64,000 bases of DNA from JBBIOU01 sp037443205 (GCA_037443205.1 JBBIOU010000013.1:1-64000), one strand, 5' to 3'. Numbered from the stretch's first letter, positions 53,418-62,755 are shown. The notes: generated from the sequence alone by a model not told the origin. Numbers and translations are program-made.

Positions 53418-53472
53418 GTAAAGAACATTATTTGAATTATTTTACGACAGGCTATCTGCAGCGGTTCTTTAC
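53418..53472. promoter_or_regulatory. Inverted repeat upstream of the SprB-like gene
   Basis: GTAAAGAAC (53418-53426) and GTTCTTTAC (53464-53472) are a perfect 9-bp inverted repeat 37 bp apart, starting 33 bp upstream of the gene. Could be an operator or a folded leader. The 232-bp gap holds nothing else clear besides a -7-like TATTTTTG at 53613-53620. Confidence 0.3.
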
Positions 53473-53617
53473 AAATGGATTAAATCAAATTTTATAAAAT
53501 CATTATCCGCACTTTAGTAGGCGCGCAGAATAAAATTTTGCGATAAAACTATTTTACTAAATAATATTTTTATGTTTTGCCGAATAAATAAGCGATTTAT
53601 AACATAGATTAGTATTT

Positions 53618-54637
53618 TTGGATGTGAAACAGCAGTTTATTTACAATAAAAAATTTTATTTAGAATGTGGTGCGGTGTTACCGTATTTAGAAATAACTTA
53701 TTATACATATGGTAAGTTAAACCCACAAAAAAATAATGTAGTTTGGATTTTTCATGCACTTACGGCTAATGCCGATGCTGCCGACTGGTGGAGCGGATTA
53801 GTAGGACCTGATAAGTATTTTAATCCTGATAAGTATTTTATTGTTTGCGCAAATATTTTAGGTTCGTGTTACGGTACAACCGGTCCTTTGAGTAATATCA
53901 ATCAAACTGAAAAATATTATTTTAATTTTCCGGATGTTACCATCAGAGATATGGTAAATGCACACAAATTATTAAAATCATATTTAGGGGTTGATAAAAT
54001 TTTATTTGGGGCCGGAGGCTCCATGGGCGCTTATCAACTTATGGAGTGGATGATAGATGAGCCTCAACTATTTAATAATGCTTTATTATTAGCCACATCA
54101 GCCCAAGAGTCGGCATGGGGCAGAGCTATACATACCGCTCAGCGCATGGCTTTAGAAGCAGATTGCACATTTAAACAAATGAGCGATGATGCAGGCAAGC
54201 AAGGATTAAAAGCTGCCCGTGCTATAGGTATGCTAACTTATCGTAATTACGATTTGTTTAAACAACAGCAAACTGATGAAGATAACAATTTGAAAAAAAT
54301 ATACAGAGCTGAAAGTTACATACGATATCAAGGCGAAAAATTAGCTGCAAGATTTAATGCACATAGCTATTATGTTCTTAGCCGTGCTATGGATAGCCAT
54401 GATATTTTTAGAGGAAGAAGCGACTTAAACAAAATATTAAAATTAATCCAAACAAAAAATCTTGTAATAGGCATCAGCAGCGATATGCTTTGCCCGGTTC
54501 AGGAGCAAAAATATTTATGTAGGTTATTTCCAAACTCAACCTATATAGAAATAGATTCGCCTTACGGGCATGATGGCTTTTTGATTGAGCACGAAAAAAT
54601 ACAAAATGCTTTACAAAAAGTATTTACGAATGTTTAG
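53618..54637 (+). CDS. metX: Homoserine O-acyltransferase MetX-like
   Basis: Product of 339 residues of the alpha/beta-hydrolase MetX family, which acylates homoserine for methionine synthesis. Landmarks: LEITYYTYGKLNPQKNNVVW, FHALTANADAADWWSGLVGP, the nucleophile loop GAGGSMGAYQLMEWM (usually GGSMGG), and the triad partners in SSDMLCPVQEQ (Asp) and YGHDGFLIEH (His). Whether acetyl or succinyl is used cannot be told by eye. The start is uncertain: TTG at 53618 or GTG at 53624; the -7-like TATTTTTG overlapping the TTG argues mildly for the GTG. Its stop overlaps the convergent pckA stop by 4 bp. Confidence 0.88.
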   Translation: MDVKQQFIYNKKFYLECGAVLPYLEITYYTYGKLNPQKNNVVWIFHALTANADAADWWSGLVGPDKYFNPDKYFIVCANILGSCYGTTGPLSNINQTEKYYFNFPDVTIRDMVNAHKLLKSYLGVDKILFGAGGSMGAYQLMEWMIDEPQLFNNALLLATSAQESAWGRAIHTAQRMALEADCTFKQMSDDAGKQGLKAARAIGMLTYRNYDLFKQQQTDEDNNLKKIYRAESYIRYQGEKLAARFNAHSYYVLSRAMDSHDIFRGRSDLNKILKLIQTKNLVIGISSDMLCPVQEQKYLCRLFPNSTYIEIDSPYGHDGFLIEHEKIQNALQKVFTNV

Positions 54638-56247
54638 GCAACCGCTCCGATTTTGGGAGCCGCAGCTAAAATTTCTTTTGCAGTGCCTTGCTCGTATTGT
54701 GTAAAGTTCTTGTTAAACTGTTCGGCAAGTTTAGCCAAGGTATTATCATAAGCATTTTTATCGGACCAGGTATTTCGGGGATTTAATATTTCATCAGGTA
54801 CATTAGGGCAGCTTACGGGTATAGCAAAATTAAATACAGGTAGTATTTCGTATTTTACCTTATCTAAATCACCGTTTAGTGCAGCAGTAATAATTGCACG
54901 TGTATATTTTAAACTGATGCGGCTACCAACACCATACGAACCACCGGACCATCCTGTATTAACCAACCATACATTTGCATTGTGTTCTTTCATTTTCTTG
55001 CCAAGCAACTCAGCATATTTTGAAGGATGCAGGGGTAAAAATGCTTTACCAAAACAAGCAGAAAAAGTTGTTTGCGGCTCGGTAATTCCTACTTCTGTTC
55101 CTGCAACTTTAGCGGTGTATCCCGAAATAAACTGATACATGGCTTGTTCGGGAGTTAATTTAGAAATGGGTGGTAGTACACCAAAAGCATCACAGGTAAG
55201 GAAAAATATATTTTTAGGGTTACCGCCAATGGATGGAACAACCGCATTATTGATATGATGAATAGGATAGCTTACACGCGTATTTTCTGTTTTAGAACCA
55301 TCAGAAAAATCAACGGTAGATGTATTTTCAAAAAATTCAACATTTTCAAGTATAGCACCAAATTTAATGGCATCCCATATTTGAGGTTCTTTTTCTTTAG
55401 TTAAATCAATGGTTTTTGCATAGCAACCGCCTTCAAAATTAAATACCGACCCATCAGCCCAACCATGTTCATCATCGCCAATTAGTCCTCTTTCGGGGTC
55501 GGCAGATAGGGTAGTTTTTCCGGTACCCGATAAACCAAAGAAAATAGCTGTGTCGCCATTTTTACCTATATTGGCCGAGCAGTGCATGGACAGGGTATTT
55601 TTTTCGTGTGGTAATACATAGTTTAATACCGAAAAAATACCTTTTTTAATTTCTCCGGTGTAACCTGTACCGCCTATAATAATCATTTTTTTTGTAAAAT
55701 TTATGATGGCAAAATTATGCTGACGTGTACCATCAATTTGCGGATTAGCTTTAAATCCCGGAGCGCATACAATGTGCCAATCGGCTTTAAAGTTTTCTAA
55801 TTCTTTTAATTCAGGTCGTAAAAACATATTGTAGGCAAACATGTTAGACCAGGGATATTCGGTTATTACACGTATGTTAATGCGGTAATTTGGATCGGCA
55901 CAGGCATAAGCATCTCTTACATAGATGTCTCTGTTGGCAAGATATGCTTGCATGCGGTTATATAGTGCATCAAATTTTTCGGGAGAAAATTTTATGTTTA
56001 CATCGCCCCACCACACCGTGTTTTCTGTATTGCTGTCGCACACAATAAAACGATCCTTAGGCGAGCGACCGGTAAATTCTCCGGTATCTATGGCAAGTGC
56101 ACCGGTGTCGGTTAATATACCTTGACCGTTAATTATTGTTTCTTCAACCAAATCGGACGGGGTGAGGTTCCAAAATACATTAGCACAATTATTTAGTCCT
56201 AATTGTTCAAGTGTTGATTCCTTGGGTTTAATTCCAAATTCGTTCAT
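54634..56247 (-). CDS. pckA: Phosphoenolpyruvate carboxykinase (ATP)
   Basis: Product of 537 residues that converts oxaloacetate and ATP to PEP in gluconeogenesis. Landmarks: TGEFTGRSPKDRFIV (substrate site, about residues 56-70), the P-loop FFGLSGTGKTTLSADPERGL (about 244-263), the metal site DDEHGW, and FEGGCYAKTIDLTKEKEP. The length is typical of the ATP-dependent class. With pyruvate kinase at 61296 this window holds both directions of the PEP node. It converges on metX. Confidence 0.97.
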   Translation of the reverse strand: MNEFGIKPKESTLEQLGLNNCANVFWNLTPSDLVEETIINGQGILTDTGALAIDTGEFTGRSPKDRFIVCDSNTENTVWWGDVNIKFSPEKFDALYNRMQAYLANRDIYVRDAYACADPNYRINIRVITEYPWSNMFAYNMFLRPELKELENFKADWHIVCAPGFKANPQIDGTRQHNFAIINFTKKMIIIGGTGYTGEIKKGIFSVLNYVLPHEKNTLSMHCSANIGKNGDTAIFFGLSGTGKTTLSADPERGLIGDDEHGWADGSVFNFEGGCYAKTIDLTKEKEPQIWDAIKFGAILENVEFFENTSTVDFSDGSKTENTRVSYPIHHINNAVVPSIGGNPKNIFFLTCDAFGVLPPISKLTPEQAMYQFISGYTAKVAGTEVGITEPQTTFSACFGKAFLPLHPSKYAELLGKKMKEHNANVWLVNTGWSGGSYGVGSRISLKYTRAIITAALNGDLDKVKYEILPVFNFAIPVSCPNVPDEILNPRNTWSDKNAYDNTLAKLAEQFNKNFTQYEQGTAKEILAAAPKIGAVA

Positions 56248-56272
56248 AATATATTTTCTTGGTTACAGATGG

Positions 56273-56280
56273 CAAAGTTA
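56273..56280 (-). promoter_or_regulatory. Possible pckA -7 box
   Basis: On the minus strand TAACTTTG is a perfect TAnnTTTG, 25 nt before the pckA ATG. A TTG at -33 is not seen. Confidence 0.45.
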
Positions 56281-56452
56281 AGTATTTAAGCGCTTTTTAT
56301 TTTATGTTAATTTTCAACAAAATGCGTTTTTTTGGTTCATATTTCTGATAGTAATACTTTGATTGGAAGTTTTTAAACCCAAATTCAGCATTAGAAATTT
56401 GAAATAAATCCAAATTTTCCGCCAGAGGCGGACTGAGTGTGTTGAGTGTCGT

Positions 56453-56511
56453 GTGGGATTTGGGTTATCCGCCATCAGGCGAGCATTACGCATGTTAATG
56501 CGTAATGTGGG
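56453..56511 (-). repeat. Dispersed repeat, copy 2 of the 58-bp family
   Basis: In reverse orientation this matches 22629-22686 at 54 of 58 positions. Here the hairpin is perfect (CATTACGCAT-TAAC-ATGCGTAATG on the minus strand). Just to its left, 56419-56431 holds another GC-rich hairpin (CCGCC-AGA-GGCGG). The remaining sequence from 56281 to 56418 shows nothing recognisable. Confidence 0.85.
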
Positions 56512-56514
56512 ATT

Positions 56515-56686
56515 AGAACATATTAAAACATTTTCTGTAAAAAATACATTAGGGCAGAGTATATATTCAGCAAATATTAATAAAGAACTTAACGAATTTG
56601 ATTTAACTAATTTTTCTACAGGTATTTATTGTGTTCAAATACAAACTCCTAAAAAAAATATTATTAAAAAAGCGGTAAAGCAGTAA
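56515..56686 (+). pseudogene. Remnant of a T9SS type A sorting domain
   Basis: The frame ending at 56686 reads IKTFSVKNTLGQSIYSANIN, then ELNEFDLTNFSTGIYCVQIQ and finally IIKKAVKQ, which is the C-terminal two thirds of a Por secretion-system sorting domain (compare GVYFANITT and TVKIVKQ in the gene at 25815). The usual YPNP start of the domain and any passenger protein are missing; upstream codons in this frame come from the 58-bp repeat and make no sense as protein. It is inferred to be the tail of a deleted secreted-protein gene. Confidence 0.75.
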
Positions 56687-56690
56687 TTTA

Positions 56691-57359
56691 TTACTTCTTA
56701 GCTGTGGCTTTGGATTTAGCCACTTCTTCATGTACGGGAATTTTTTTAATTTTTATTTTGCCTTGATGTATTTCTTGAACTATATTTTCAACAACTTTAT
56801 CATTGCTCTCAATTTCAGGATAATATTTCAGTTTAAGGTTTGCTCCGCCCAAACGGGAAGCTGTTTGCCACATCATAGCCTTGATAGATCCTTGGTATTT
56901 TTCTATTATTTCGTATGCTGTCATGCCGGTTTCGCGATAAATTAATTTTACAAAAACTTTCCCCTCACTTTCGGTCATTTCTCTTACCATTTTTTCAAAT
57001 CGGGCGTGTAATTCTTCTTTGTTAGTTTTTAATATTTTCTTTTTATCGCGTTTTCTTTTTTGTTCTTCCAGGTCTTCATCAATTTCTTTTAATAATTCTT
57101 TTATCATTATTGCGTATGGATATACTTTTTCTACCCTGCGTTTATAATAATAATATTTATTCCAATAATCTTTGTTTGAAGCTGTTATAATAACATCGTT
57201 TAACATTATATCGTAAAGGGTGTCGCCTTCTACAATTGTGACTTTAGCTAAATTTTTACCGGTCTTAGCTTTAAGGGTATCTCTTTGAATTTGGCTATAC
57301 GCGTTAAAAAAATAACATATATATATTGCACCAATTAATATACGCAAGAGCAAACTCAT
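56691..57359 (-). CDS. DUF4294 family protein
   Basis: Product of 222 residues with an N-terminal signal sequence (about 1-22). The DUF4294 core is present: RRVEKVYPYAIMIKELLKEI (about 93-112), a charged Lys/Glu stretch, GKVFVKLIYRETGMTAYEII and MMWQTASRLGGANLKLKYYP. It is a Bacteroidota-specific exported protein of unknown function. A basic C-terminal tail ends it. The stop lies 4 bp from the T9SS-tail remnant on the other strand. Confidence 0.87.
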   Translation of the reverse strand: MSLLLRILIGAIYICYFFNAYSQIQRDTLKAKTGKNLAKVTIVEGDTLYDIMLNDVIITASNKDYWNKYYYYKRRVEKVYPYAIMIKELLKEIDEDLEEQKRKRDKKKILKTNKEELHARFEKMVREMTESEGKVFVKLIYRETGMTAYEIIEKYQGSIKAMMWQTASRLGGANLKLKYYPEIESNDKVVENIVQEIHQGKIKIKKIPVHEEVAKSKATAKK

Positions 57360-57396
57360 GCCTTATTAAACGAAATAATTTACACTAAGTTGTGAT

Positions 57397-58881
57397 TTAA
57401 CTCCTGTTTTTTTTCCACTTAGAAACTTTTTCTATATCATTATTTGCCCGTGCTAATTGATTGACTTGTTTATTTTGTGTAACTATAACACTGATTAATG
57501 AGGCAACGAGGGCTTCATCTTCAAGGTGATTATCAAGTTTATCGCCCGAAAAATATTTTGATACAAAGTGAGTATCAAATTGTCCTTTGATAAAGGATTG
57601 GTGTTGTAACACAAATTTGCAAAAGGGCAAGGTGGTTTCTACCCCGGCTATAATATATTCGTCAATTGCACGAATCATTTTATCAATGGCATTTTGGCGA
57701 GTAGGTGCGTGCACAATTAATTTAGCAATCATGGGGTCGTAATAAATAGGTATTTCCATGCCTTGTTCATAGCCGTCATCTACTCTGATACCGGGTCCTT
57801 GCGGTCGTATGTAGGTATTTAGTATGCCAATGTCGGGCAAAAAATTGTTTGCAGGGTCTTCTGCATATACCCGCACTTCTATTGCGTGTCCGTTTATTTT
57901 TAAATCTTCTTGTTTAAAAGATAGTTTTTCTCCCCGTGCTATTTTAATTTGTTCGGCTACAAGGTCAATTCCGGTTATCATTTCACTTACGGGATGTTCA
58001 ACTTGTAAGCGGGTATTCATTTCGAGAAAATAAAAATTCAAATGTTCATCAACTAAAAATTCAACTGTTCCGGCACCGGTATAGTTACAGGCTTTGGCAA
58101 CATTCACGGCACACTTACCCATGGCTTCGCGTATTTGCGGAGTTAATACACAGGAAGGAGCTTCTTCTATTACTTTTTGGTGTCTGCGTTGTATGGAACA
58201 TTCTCTTTCGAAGAGGTAAACTGTATTACCAAAATTATCGGCCAATATTTGTATTTCGATGTGCCGGGGAGAGTTTACATATTTTTCAATAAATACGGCT
58301 CCATCACCAAAAGCTGATAGGGCTTCGCTGGTGGCGCGTTTAATTTGTTCTTCAATTTCGTTTTCATTGTTTACGATGCGCATGCCTTTTCCGCCTCCAC
58401 CTGCCGAGGCTTTAATTAAAACGGGTAAGCCTATTTTTTTACAAATTTCTATGGCTTCGGTGGTATTACTTATAGCGCCTTCCGAACCCGGCACCATGGG
58501 TATTTGGTATTTTTTGGCAGCTTCTTTTGCCGAAAGTTTATCACCCATCATGTTCATGGCTTGTGGACTTGGCCCGATAAATGTAATACCTGCCTGAGTA
58601 ACTTTTTCTGCAAATTCAGGATTTTCGGATAAAAAGCCGTAGCCCGGATGTATCCCATCAGCGCCTGTTTTTAAAGCGGCTTCAATAATTTTATCAGCAT
58701 TCAGGTAACTTAAATTACTTGGGGCAGGACCAATATTTACAGCTTCATCAGCATATTTAACATGCATCGCTGTGCGGTCGGCATCGCTATAAACGGCAAC
58801 GGTTTTTATACCCATTTCCTTACATGTCCGCATTATGCGCAAAGCTATTTCTCCTCGGTTAGCAACTAATATTTTTTTCAT
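57397..58881 (-). CDS. accC: Acetyl-CoA carboxylase, biotin carboxylase subunit
   Basis: Product of 494 residues, carboxylating biotin on its carrier protein for fatty acid synthesis. Landmarks: KKILVANRGEIALRIMRTCK at residues 2-21, IHPGYGFLSENPEFAE, the ATP-grasp glycine loop KASAGGGGKGMRIV (about 159-172), and FLEMNTRLQVEHPVSEMITG (about 286-305). About 45 residues longer than E. coli AccC at the C-terminus. No accB is adjacent, so it might instead serve another biotin-dependent carboxylase, but the sequence is AccC-type. Confidence 0.93.
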   Translation of the reverse strand: MKKILVANRGEIALRIMRTCKEMGIKTVAVYSDADRTAMHVKYADEAVNIGPAPSNLSYLNADKIIEAALKTGADGIHPGYGFLSENPEFAEKVTQAGITFIGPSPQAMNMMGDKLSAKEAAKKYQIPMVPGSEGAISNTTEAIEICKKIGLPVLIKASAGGGGKGMRIVNNENEIEEQIKRATSEALSAFGDGAVFIEKYVNSPRHIEIQILADNFGNTVYLFERECSIQRRHQKVIEEAPSCVLTPQIREAMGKCAVNVAKACNYTGAGTVEFLVDEHLNFYFLEMNTRLQVEHPVSEMITGIDLVAEQIKIARGEKLSFKQEDLKINGHAIEVRVYAEDPANNFLPDIGILNTYIRPQGPGIRVDDGYEQGMEIPIYYDPMIAKLIVHAPTRQNAIDKMIRAIDEYIIAGVETTLPFCKFVLQHQSFIKGQFDTHFVSKYFSGDKLDNHLEDEALVASLISVIVTQNKQVNQLARANNDIEKVSKWKKNRS

Positions 58882-58934
58882 TTATGATAAATTGCGGGCA
58901 GCTAATATACAACAGAAATTACTTATTATTGCTT

Positions 58935-59354
58935 ATGAAATATTTTGTTGTATTGTTTTTTTTGGGTTGTGTTTCAGAGGGTTTTTCACAAAAGAAAACT
59001 TACATCAATCAGTGGGATACCCTCGAAAGCGGAACAGTTGTTTATAAGCACATTAAAATTTCTGAACCGAAAAAATTCAAATTGCACGATTATTATAAAA
59101 TTACCGAAACACGTGTAGAATACAGAAATAAATCGGGAAAAATAATTTGTAAGCAATATATTGTTCAGCGCACCGGTGTTGATGCTTTGCCTTGCCATGA
59201 ACTTTTATTTATTCAACAAGATTTTTTTACCAATGGCATATTAAAATCGTATTGGAAAATTAAATGTGATTGTCATAAAGTATGGCGCAAAGAGTATAAT
59301 AGTAAAGGGCAATTATTAAACAAACAGTATATGCTGATAAAAAGACATTATTAA
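58935..59354 (+). CDS. Small exported protein of unknown function
   Basis: Product of 139 residues. ATG at 58935 is chosen over 58884 because it opens a signal peptide (MKYFVVLFFLGCVSEGFSQ) with the FSQ cleavage site common in this phylum. The mature part is basic and rich in Tyr and Lys; it has four Cys, including the pair in IKCDCHKVWRKEY, and ends with a pattern (YNSKGQLLNKQYML) like toxin-antitoxin MORN-type repeats seen in other Bacteroidota. No family is recognised with confidence. It is divergent from accC with a gap of 53 bp. Confidence 0.7.
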   Translation: MKYFVVLFFLGCVSEGFSQKKTYINQWDTLESGTVVYKHIKISEPKKFKLHDYYKITETRVEYRNKSGKIICKQYIVQRTGVDALPCHELLFIQQDFFTNGILKSYWKIKCDCHKVWRKEYNSKGQLLNKQYMLIKRHY

Positions 59355-59464
59355 CCCTAAAAAGACATTTGATTTTTTTGGCTGCCGGCTTTCTGAGATT
59401 TTGTAAAAAATTTGATGCCATATTTTTTATATTTTGGGTAATAAATTCTAATAAAATCTAAAAC

Positions 59465-59546
59465 GGGGTTAATCGCATTGACGTGTATATATACCCTCAT
59501 TTACATTCTCTAAGCCATAGGTGGCTAATGACAATTTTGGGTTTAA
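59465..59546 (+). repeat. Hairpin repeat, copy R3
   Basis: Begins GGGGTTAATC and ends GGCTAATGACAATTTTGGG then TTTAA; 82 bp, alignable to R1 and R2. The hairpin is AGCCA-TAGG-TGGCT. It lies between convergent genes and its last bases include the stop codon of the barrel protein gene at 59543. Confidence 0.72.
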
Positions 59547-60196
59547 TTTATTTTAATGGATAATCCTAAACGAATATTTACGCCTGTTGCCTGAAGGGTG
59601 TTTTTTAAGTTAGATATATCTTGTTCATCACCGTTTATCCATAATTTATTCATTAAGAAGTTATGACCGGAATAACCCAATTGAAAATTCATTCCGATAA
59701 ATTTTGCGAAATACCAATTAAACCCTGTATAAAGCGAAAAATGTGGACTTTTAAAAAGGTATTTATACCTAAAACTGGTAATAAAGGTGTATATTCTGTT
59801 TATTTCCAGATTTGCTATTCCGTAATCGAGTGATAAAAACCAGTTGAATTTTTCTTTGTTGACGAGGTAAGCCCTTAGGTCTAATGACAAGGTATTTACT
59901 TTATTTCCATCAGCTTCTGCGTCTTCGGGGTCTTCTATATATCGTCCGGAGCTAAAATTTATACCTGCAGAGAAGGGTTTTATGAAGTTATATTGAGCAG
60001 TAAAATTAAACAAGGAAGTAAGTGCAGCTCTTGTATCTCTGTCAACTAAATTACCATAATAGGTTGATTCGTAAATTGTTTTGTGTAAACCGGTCTGATA
60101 ATTTAATTGAAATGAGAATGTTCCTTTGTTATGTGCTTGAGAAAATAGATGCATGCAAACACAGGTAAGCAGCAAGGTGTTAAATAGTTTTTTCAT
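59543..60196 (-). CDS. Outer membrane beta-barrel protein (hypothetical)
   Basis: Product of 217 residues with a signal peptide (MKKLFNTLLLTCVCMHLFSQ). The mature part alternates aromatic and polar residues in about eight to ten strands (FSFQLNYQTGLHK, KFNWFLSLDYGIANLEI, GVNIRLGLSIKIN), ending in a strand with a terminal Asn rather than Phe. Likely an outer membrane barrel of the OmpA-like or DUF family type; no specific family is assigned. Its 3' end coincides with repeat R3. It is 5 bp from the M42 peptidase gene. Confidence 0.72.
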   Translation of the reverse strand: MKKLFNTLLLTCVCMHLFSQAHNKGTFSFQLNYQTGLHKTIYESTYYGNLVDRDTRAALTSLFNFTAQYNFIKPFSAGINFSSGRYIEDPEDAEADGNKVNTLSLDLRAYLVNKEKFNWFLSLDYGIANLEINRIYTFITSFRYKYLFKSPHFSLYTGFNWYFAKFIGMNFQLGYSGHNFLMNKLWINGDEQDISNLKNTLQATGVNIRLGLSIKIN

Positions 60197-60201
60197 ATAA
60201 T

Positions 60202-61248
60202 TTATTTAAAATCCCAATTAAATTTATTTAAGTCTTGCAAGCAATTTTTTAATAAATCAATGCTTGCCTGTATATCGTTTTTATCGGCCATTTCAATTAC
60301 CTGATGAACATGTCTGGTAGGAATAGAGATACAACCTGCAATGGCCCCTCCGGCAACCATTCGTTGAAGACCTGCAGTATCTGTGCCTCCGGCAGGTAAT
60401 ATTTCGGGTTGCCATTTTATTTTGTATTTATGGGCAGTATTTTTCATGTATTCAACCATTCTGTAATCGCTTATTACGGATGAGTCCATAATTTTAATGG
60501 CGGTGCCTGCACCTAAGCGGGTAATTTGTTCGTGCGTTTTAGAGCCCGGAACATCGTATGCAATGGTTATGTCTAATCCAAAACCAAAGTCGGGTTGAAT
60601 GTTTAAAGCGGCAACGCTTGCGCCCCGGATACCCACTTCTTCTTGCACGGTAAAACAGGCATAAACATCGTAGGGTATGTTTTTTAATTGTTTAAATGCT
60701 TCAATAAGTATAAAAACCGATAAACGATTATCGAGCGATTTGCAGTTTACACAGTTGCCCATTTCTATTAATTCTCTTTGTCGGGTAACGGTATCGCCAA
60801 TGCTTATATATTTTTCTACTTCTTTTTTATCCATTCCCATATCAATAAAGTAGTCGCTTAAGGGAACTACTTTTTCTCTTTCAGCGGGACTCATAACATG
60901 AATGGGTTTGCAACCCATTACTCCTATTAAATCTTTTTTTCCGTGCACAATAACTCTTTGTGCGGTAAGTGTTTTAGGGTCAAATCCTCCCAAGGGTACA
61001 AAACGCAAAAAACCGTTTTCATCAATGTGCGAAACCATAAAACCTATTTCATCCATGTGTGCGGCTATCATTGCTTTTTTGGGTTCTTTACCTTTTTTAA
61101 TAGCGGTAAGGTTGCCCATGTTGTCTATAAATATGTGGTCGGCATGATTTTTTATTTCTTTCAATACTAGTTCTCTTACCCGTTGTTCTCTGCCGCGTGC
61201 TCCTGCTACTTCGCAGATTTGTTTTAACAGTTGGATGTTTATGGCCAT
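60202..61248 (-). CDS. M42 family metallo-aminopeptidase
   Basis: Product of 348 residues, a cytoplasmic di-zinc aminopeptidase of the tetrahedral (TET) type. Metal and catalytic residues are visible in MIAAHMDEIGFMVSHID (His, Asp), SLDNRLSVFILIEAF (Asp), FTVQEEVGIRGASVAALN (catalytic Glu-Glu), GFGLDITIAYD (Asp), and IPTRHVHQVIEMAD (His). The motif LPAGGTDTAGLQ is also conserved. Annotations of this family as endoglucanases are historical. Length is normal. Confidence 0.95.
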   Translation of the reverse strand: MAINIQLLKQICEVAGARGREQRVRELVLKEIKNHADHIFIDNMGNLTAIKKGKEPKKAMIAAHMDEIGFMVSHIDENGFLRFVPLGGFDPKTLTAQRVIVHGKKDLIGVMGCKPIHVMSPAEREKVVPLSDYFIDMGMDKKEVEKYISIGDTVTRQRELIEMGNCVNCKSLDNRLSVFILIEAFKQLKNIPYDVYACFTVQEEVGIRGASVAALNIQPDFGFGLDITIAYDVPGSKTHEQITRLGAGTAIKIMDSSVISDYRMVEYMKNTAHKYKIKWQPEILPAGGTDTAGLQRMVAGGAIAGCISIPTRHVHQVIEMADKNDIQASIDLLKNCLQDLNKFNWDFK

Positions 61249-61295
61249 ATTTTTTTAATTATAAATGAATGTTTGCAAGTTATAGATAAAGTTTT

Positions 61296-62714
61296 TTAAA
61301 CATAGCTAAGTTTAAGCATATTTGATTTACCCATTTCTTCTATAGGCATGCTGGCTATGTTGATAACCAAATCGCCATCATGCAGCATTTTTTCTTTTTT
61401 CAAAATGTATTTGGCATCGGCTATGGTATGATCGGTACTTACGGTTTTGTCGTAATAAATTCCTTGCACGCCCCACACCAAAGCCAGAGTATTTAGTATG
61501 TGTTTATTACCGGTAAGCACATAAATTTTAGCTTTGGGGCGTTGACTGGAAAGTTTAAATGCCGTGTAGCCGGAGTGTGTCATGGTGATGATGGCTGCTG
61601 CACCTACGCGTTGCGCCAGACGTGTTGCATTAAAACAGATACTATCGGTAATAAAGCGGTCATCTTTTTTATTTAGCGGAATACTTTCTTTGAAATAGAT
61701 ACCTTCAAATGATTCGGCTTCTTCAACAATTTTACGTATGGTTTCAATAACTTTAACAGGATGTTTTCCAACGGATGTTTCACCGCTTAACATAACAGCG
61801 TCTGCTCCGTCAAAAACAGCATTGGCCACATCGTTAACCTCAGCACGTGTTGGCGAAAGATTGGTTATCATGCTTTCCATCATTTGTGTGGCCACAATAA
61901 CAGGTTTAGCGTGTGCCAAACATTTTTGTATAAGCATTTTTTGAATGAGGGGCACGTTTTGTAAAGGAATTTCAACACCCAAATCACCCCGGGCTACCAT
62001 CAATCCATCTGTTTCGCTTATGATGTCGTCTATATTGTCAAGTGCTTCGGGTTTTTCTATTTTAGCGATAACTTTTGCGCGGTTTTTTCTGGCCTGGATG
62101 ATGTGTTTAAGTTCAATGATATCTCTGGCAGAACGCACAAAAGATAGCCCTATCCAGTCAATATTATTGTCTAAAGCAAAATCTAAATCCTGCAAATCTT
62201 TTTCGGTAAGCGAGGGTAAGGAAACTTTGGTGTTTGGCAGATTTACTCCTTTTTTATTTGATAGTATGCCTCCTTGTATTACTTTGGTTATAACTTCGTC
62301 TTGTTGATTGGTTGATATTACTTCTAATACCAGTTTTCCGTCATCTAATAAAACTTTTTCACCCGGTTTAACATCTTGCGGAAATTGTTGGTAGGTTATA
62401 TATACTTTTTGTGCGGTTCCGATACATTTTTGGGTTGTAATTTTTAATTCATTACCCGGAATAAGTTCCACACCATTGTTTTCCATTTCGCCTACCCTTA
62501 GTTTAGGCCCTTGTAAATCGGCTAGTATAGCTGCGTTTATACCGGTTTCGGCAATAATGGTGCGTATATTTTCTATTACATTTTTATGGTCGTTATAAGT
62601 TCCGTGCGAAAAATTTATTCTGAATACATTGCATCCCTCATATAACATTTGTTTTAAAATTTCGGGCGAAGAGGATGCGGGGCCAATGGTAGCTACTATT
62701 TTGGTTCTTTTCAT
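61296..62714 (-). CDS. pyk: Pyruvate kinase
   Basis: Product of 472 residues that makes pyruvate and ATP from PEP and ADP. Landmarks: KIVATIGPASSSPEILKQML near the N-terminus, FRINFSHGTYNDH (active-site Arg/Asn), VIAKIEKPEALDNIDDI (catalytic Lys), MVARGDLGVEIPLQNVP, VATQMMESMI, and SGETSVGKHPVKVIETI. The C-terminal allosteric domain is present. A TAAATTTG box ends only 4 nt before the ATG, so if used it would start transcription at or inside the gene; cotranscription with the upstream IPExxxVDY gene (41-bp gap) is as likely. Confidence 0.97.
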   Translation of the reverse strand: MKRTKIVATIGPASSSPEILKQMLYEGCNVFRINFSHGTYNDHKNVIENIRTIIAETGINAAILADLQGPKLRVGEMENNGVELIPGNELKITTQKCIGTAQKVYITYQQFPQDVKPGEKVLLDDGKLVLEVISTNQQDEVITKVIQGGILSNKKGVNLPNTKVSLPSLTEKDLQDLDFALDNNIDWIGLSFVRSARDIIELKHIIQARKNRAKVIAKIEKPEALDNIDDIISETDGLMVARGDLGVEIPLQNVPLIQKMLIQKCLAHAKPVIVATQMMESMITNLSPTRAEVNDVANAVFDGADAVMLSGETSVGKHPVKVIETIRKIVEEAESFEGIYFKESIPLNKKDDRFITDSICFNATRLAQRVGAAAIITMTHSGYTAFKLSSQRPKAKIYVLTGNKHILNTLALVWGVQGIYYDKTVSTDHTIADAKYILKKEKMLHDGDLVINIASMPIEEMGKSNMLKLSYV

Positions 62715-62755
62715 TTTTCAAATTTATGTAAAAAATGTTGGTTTTGTTTATGTTT

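Noticed and set aside
56453..56686. A 77-codon plus-strand frame taken as a whole gene
   Set aside because: Its first 20 or so codons are the dispersed repeat read through; only the distal part resembles protein, so it is reported as a remnant.
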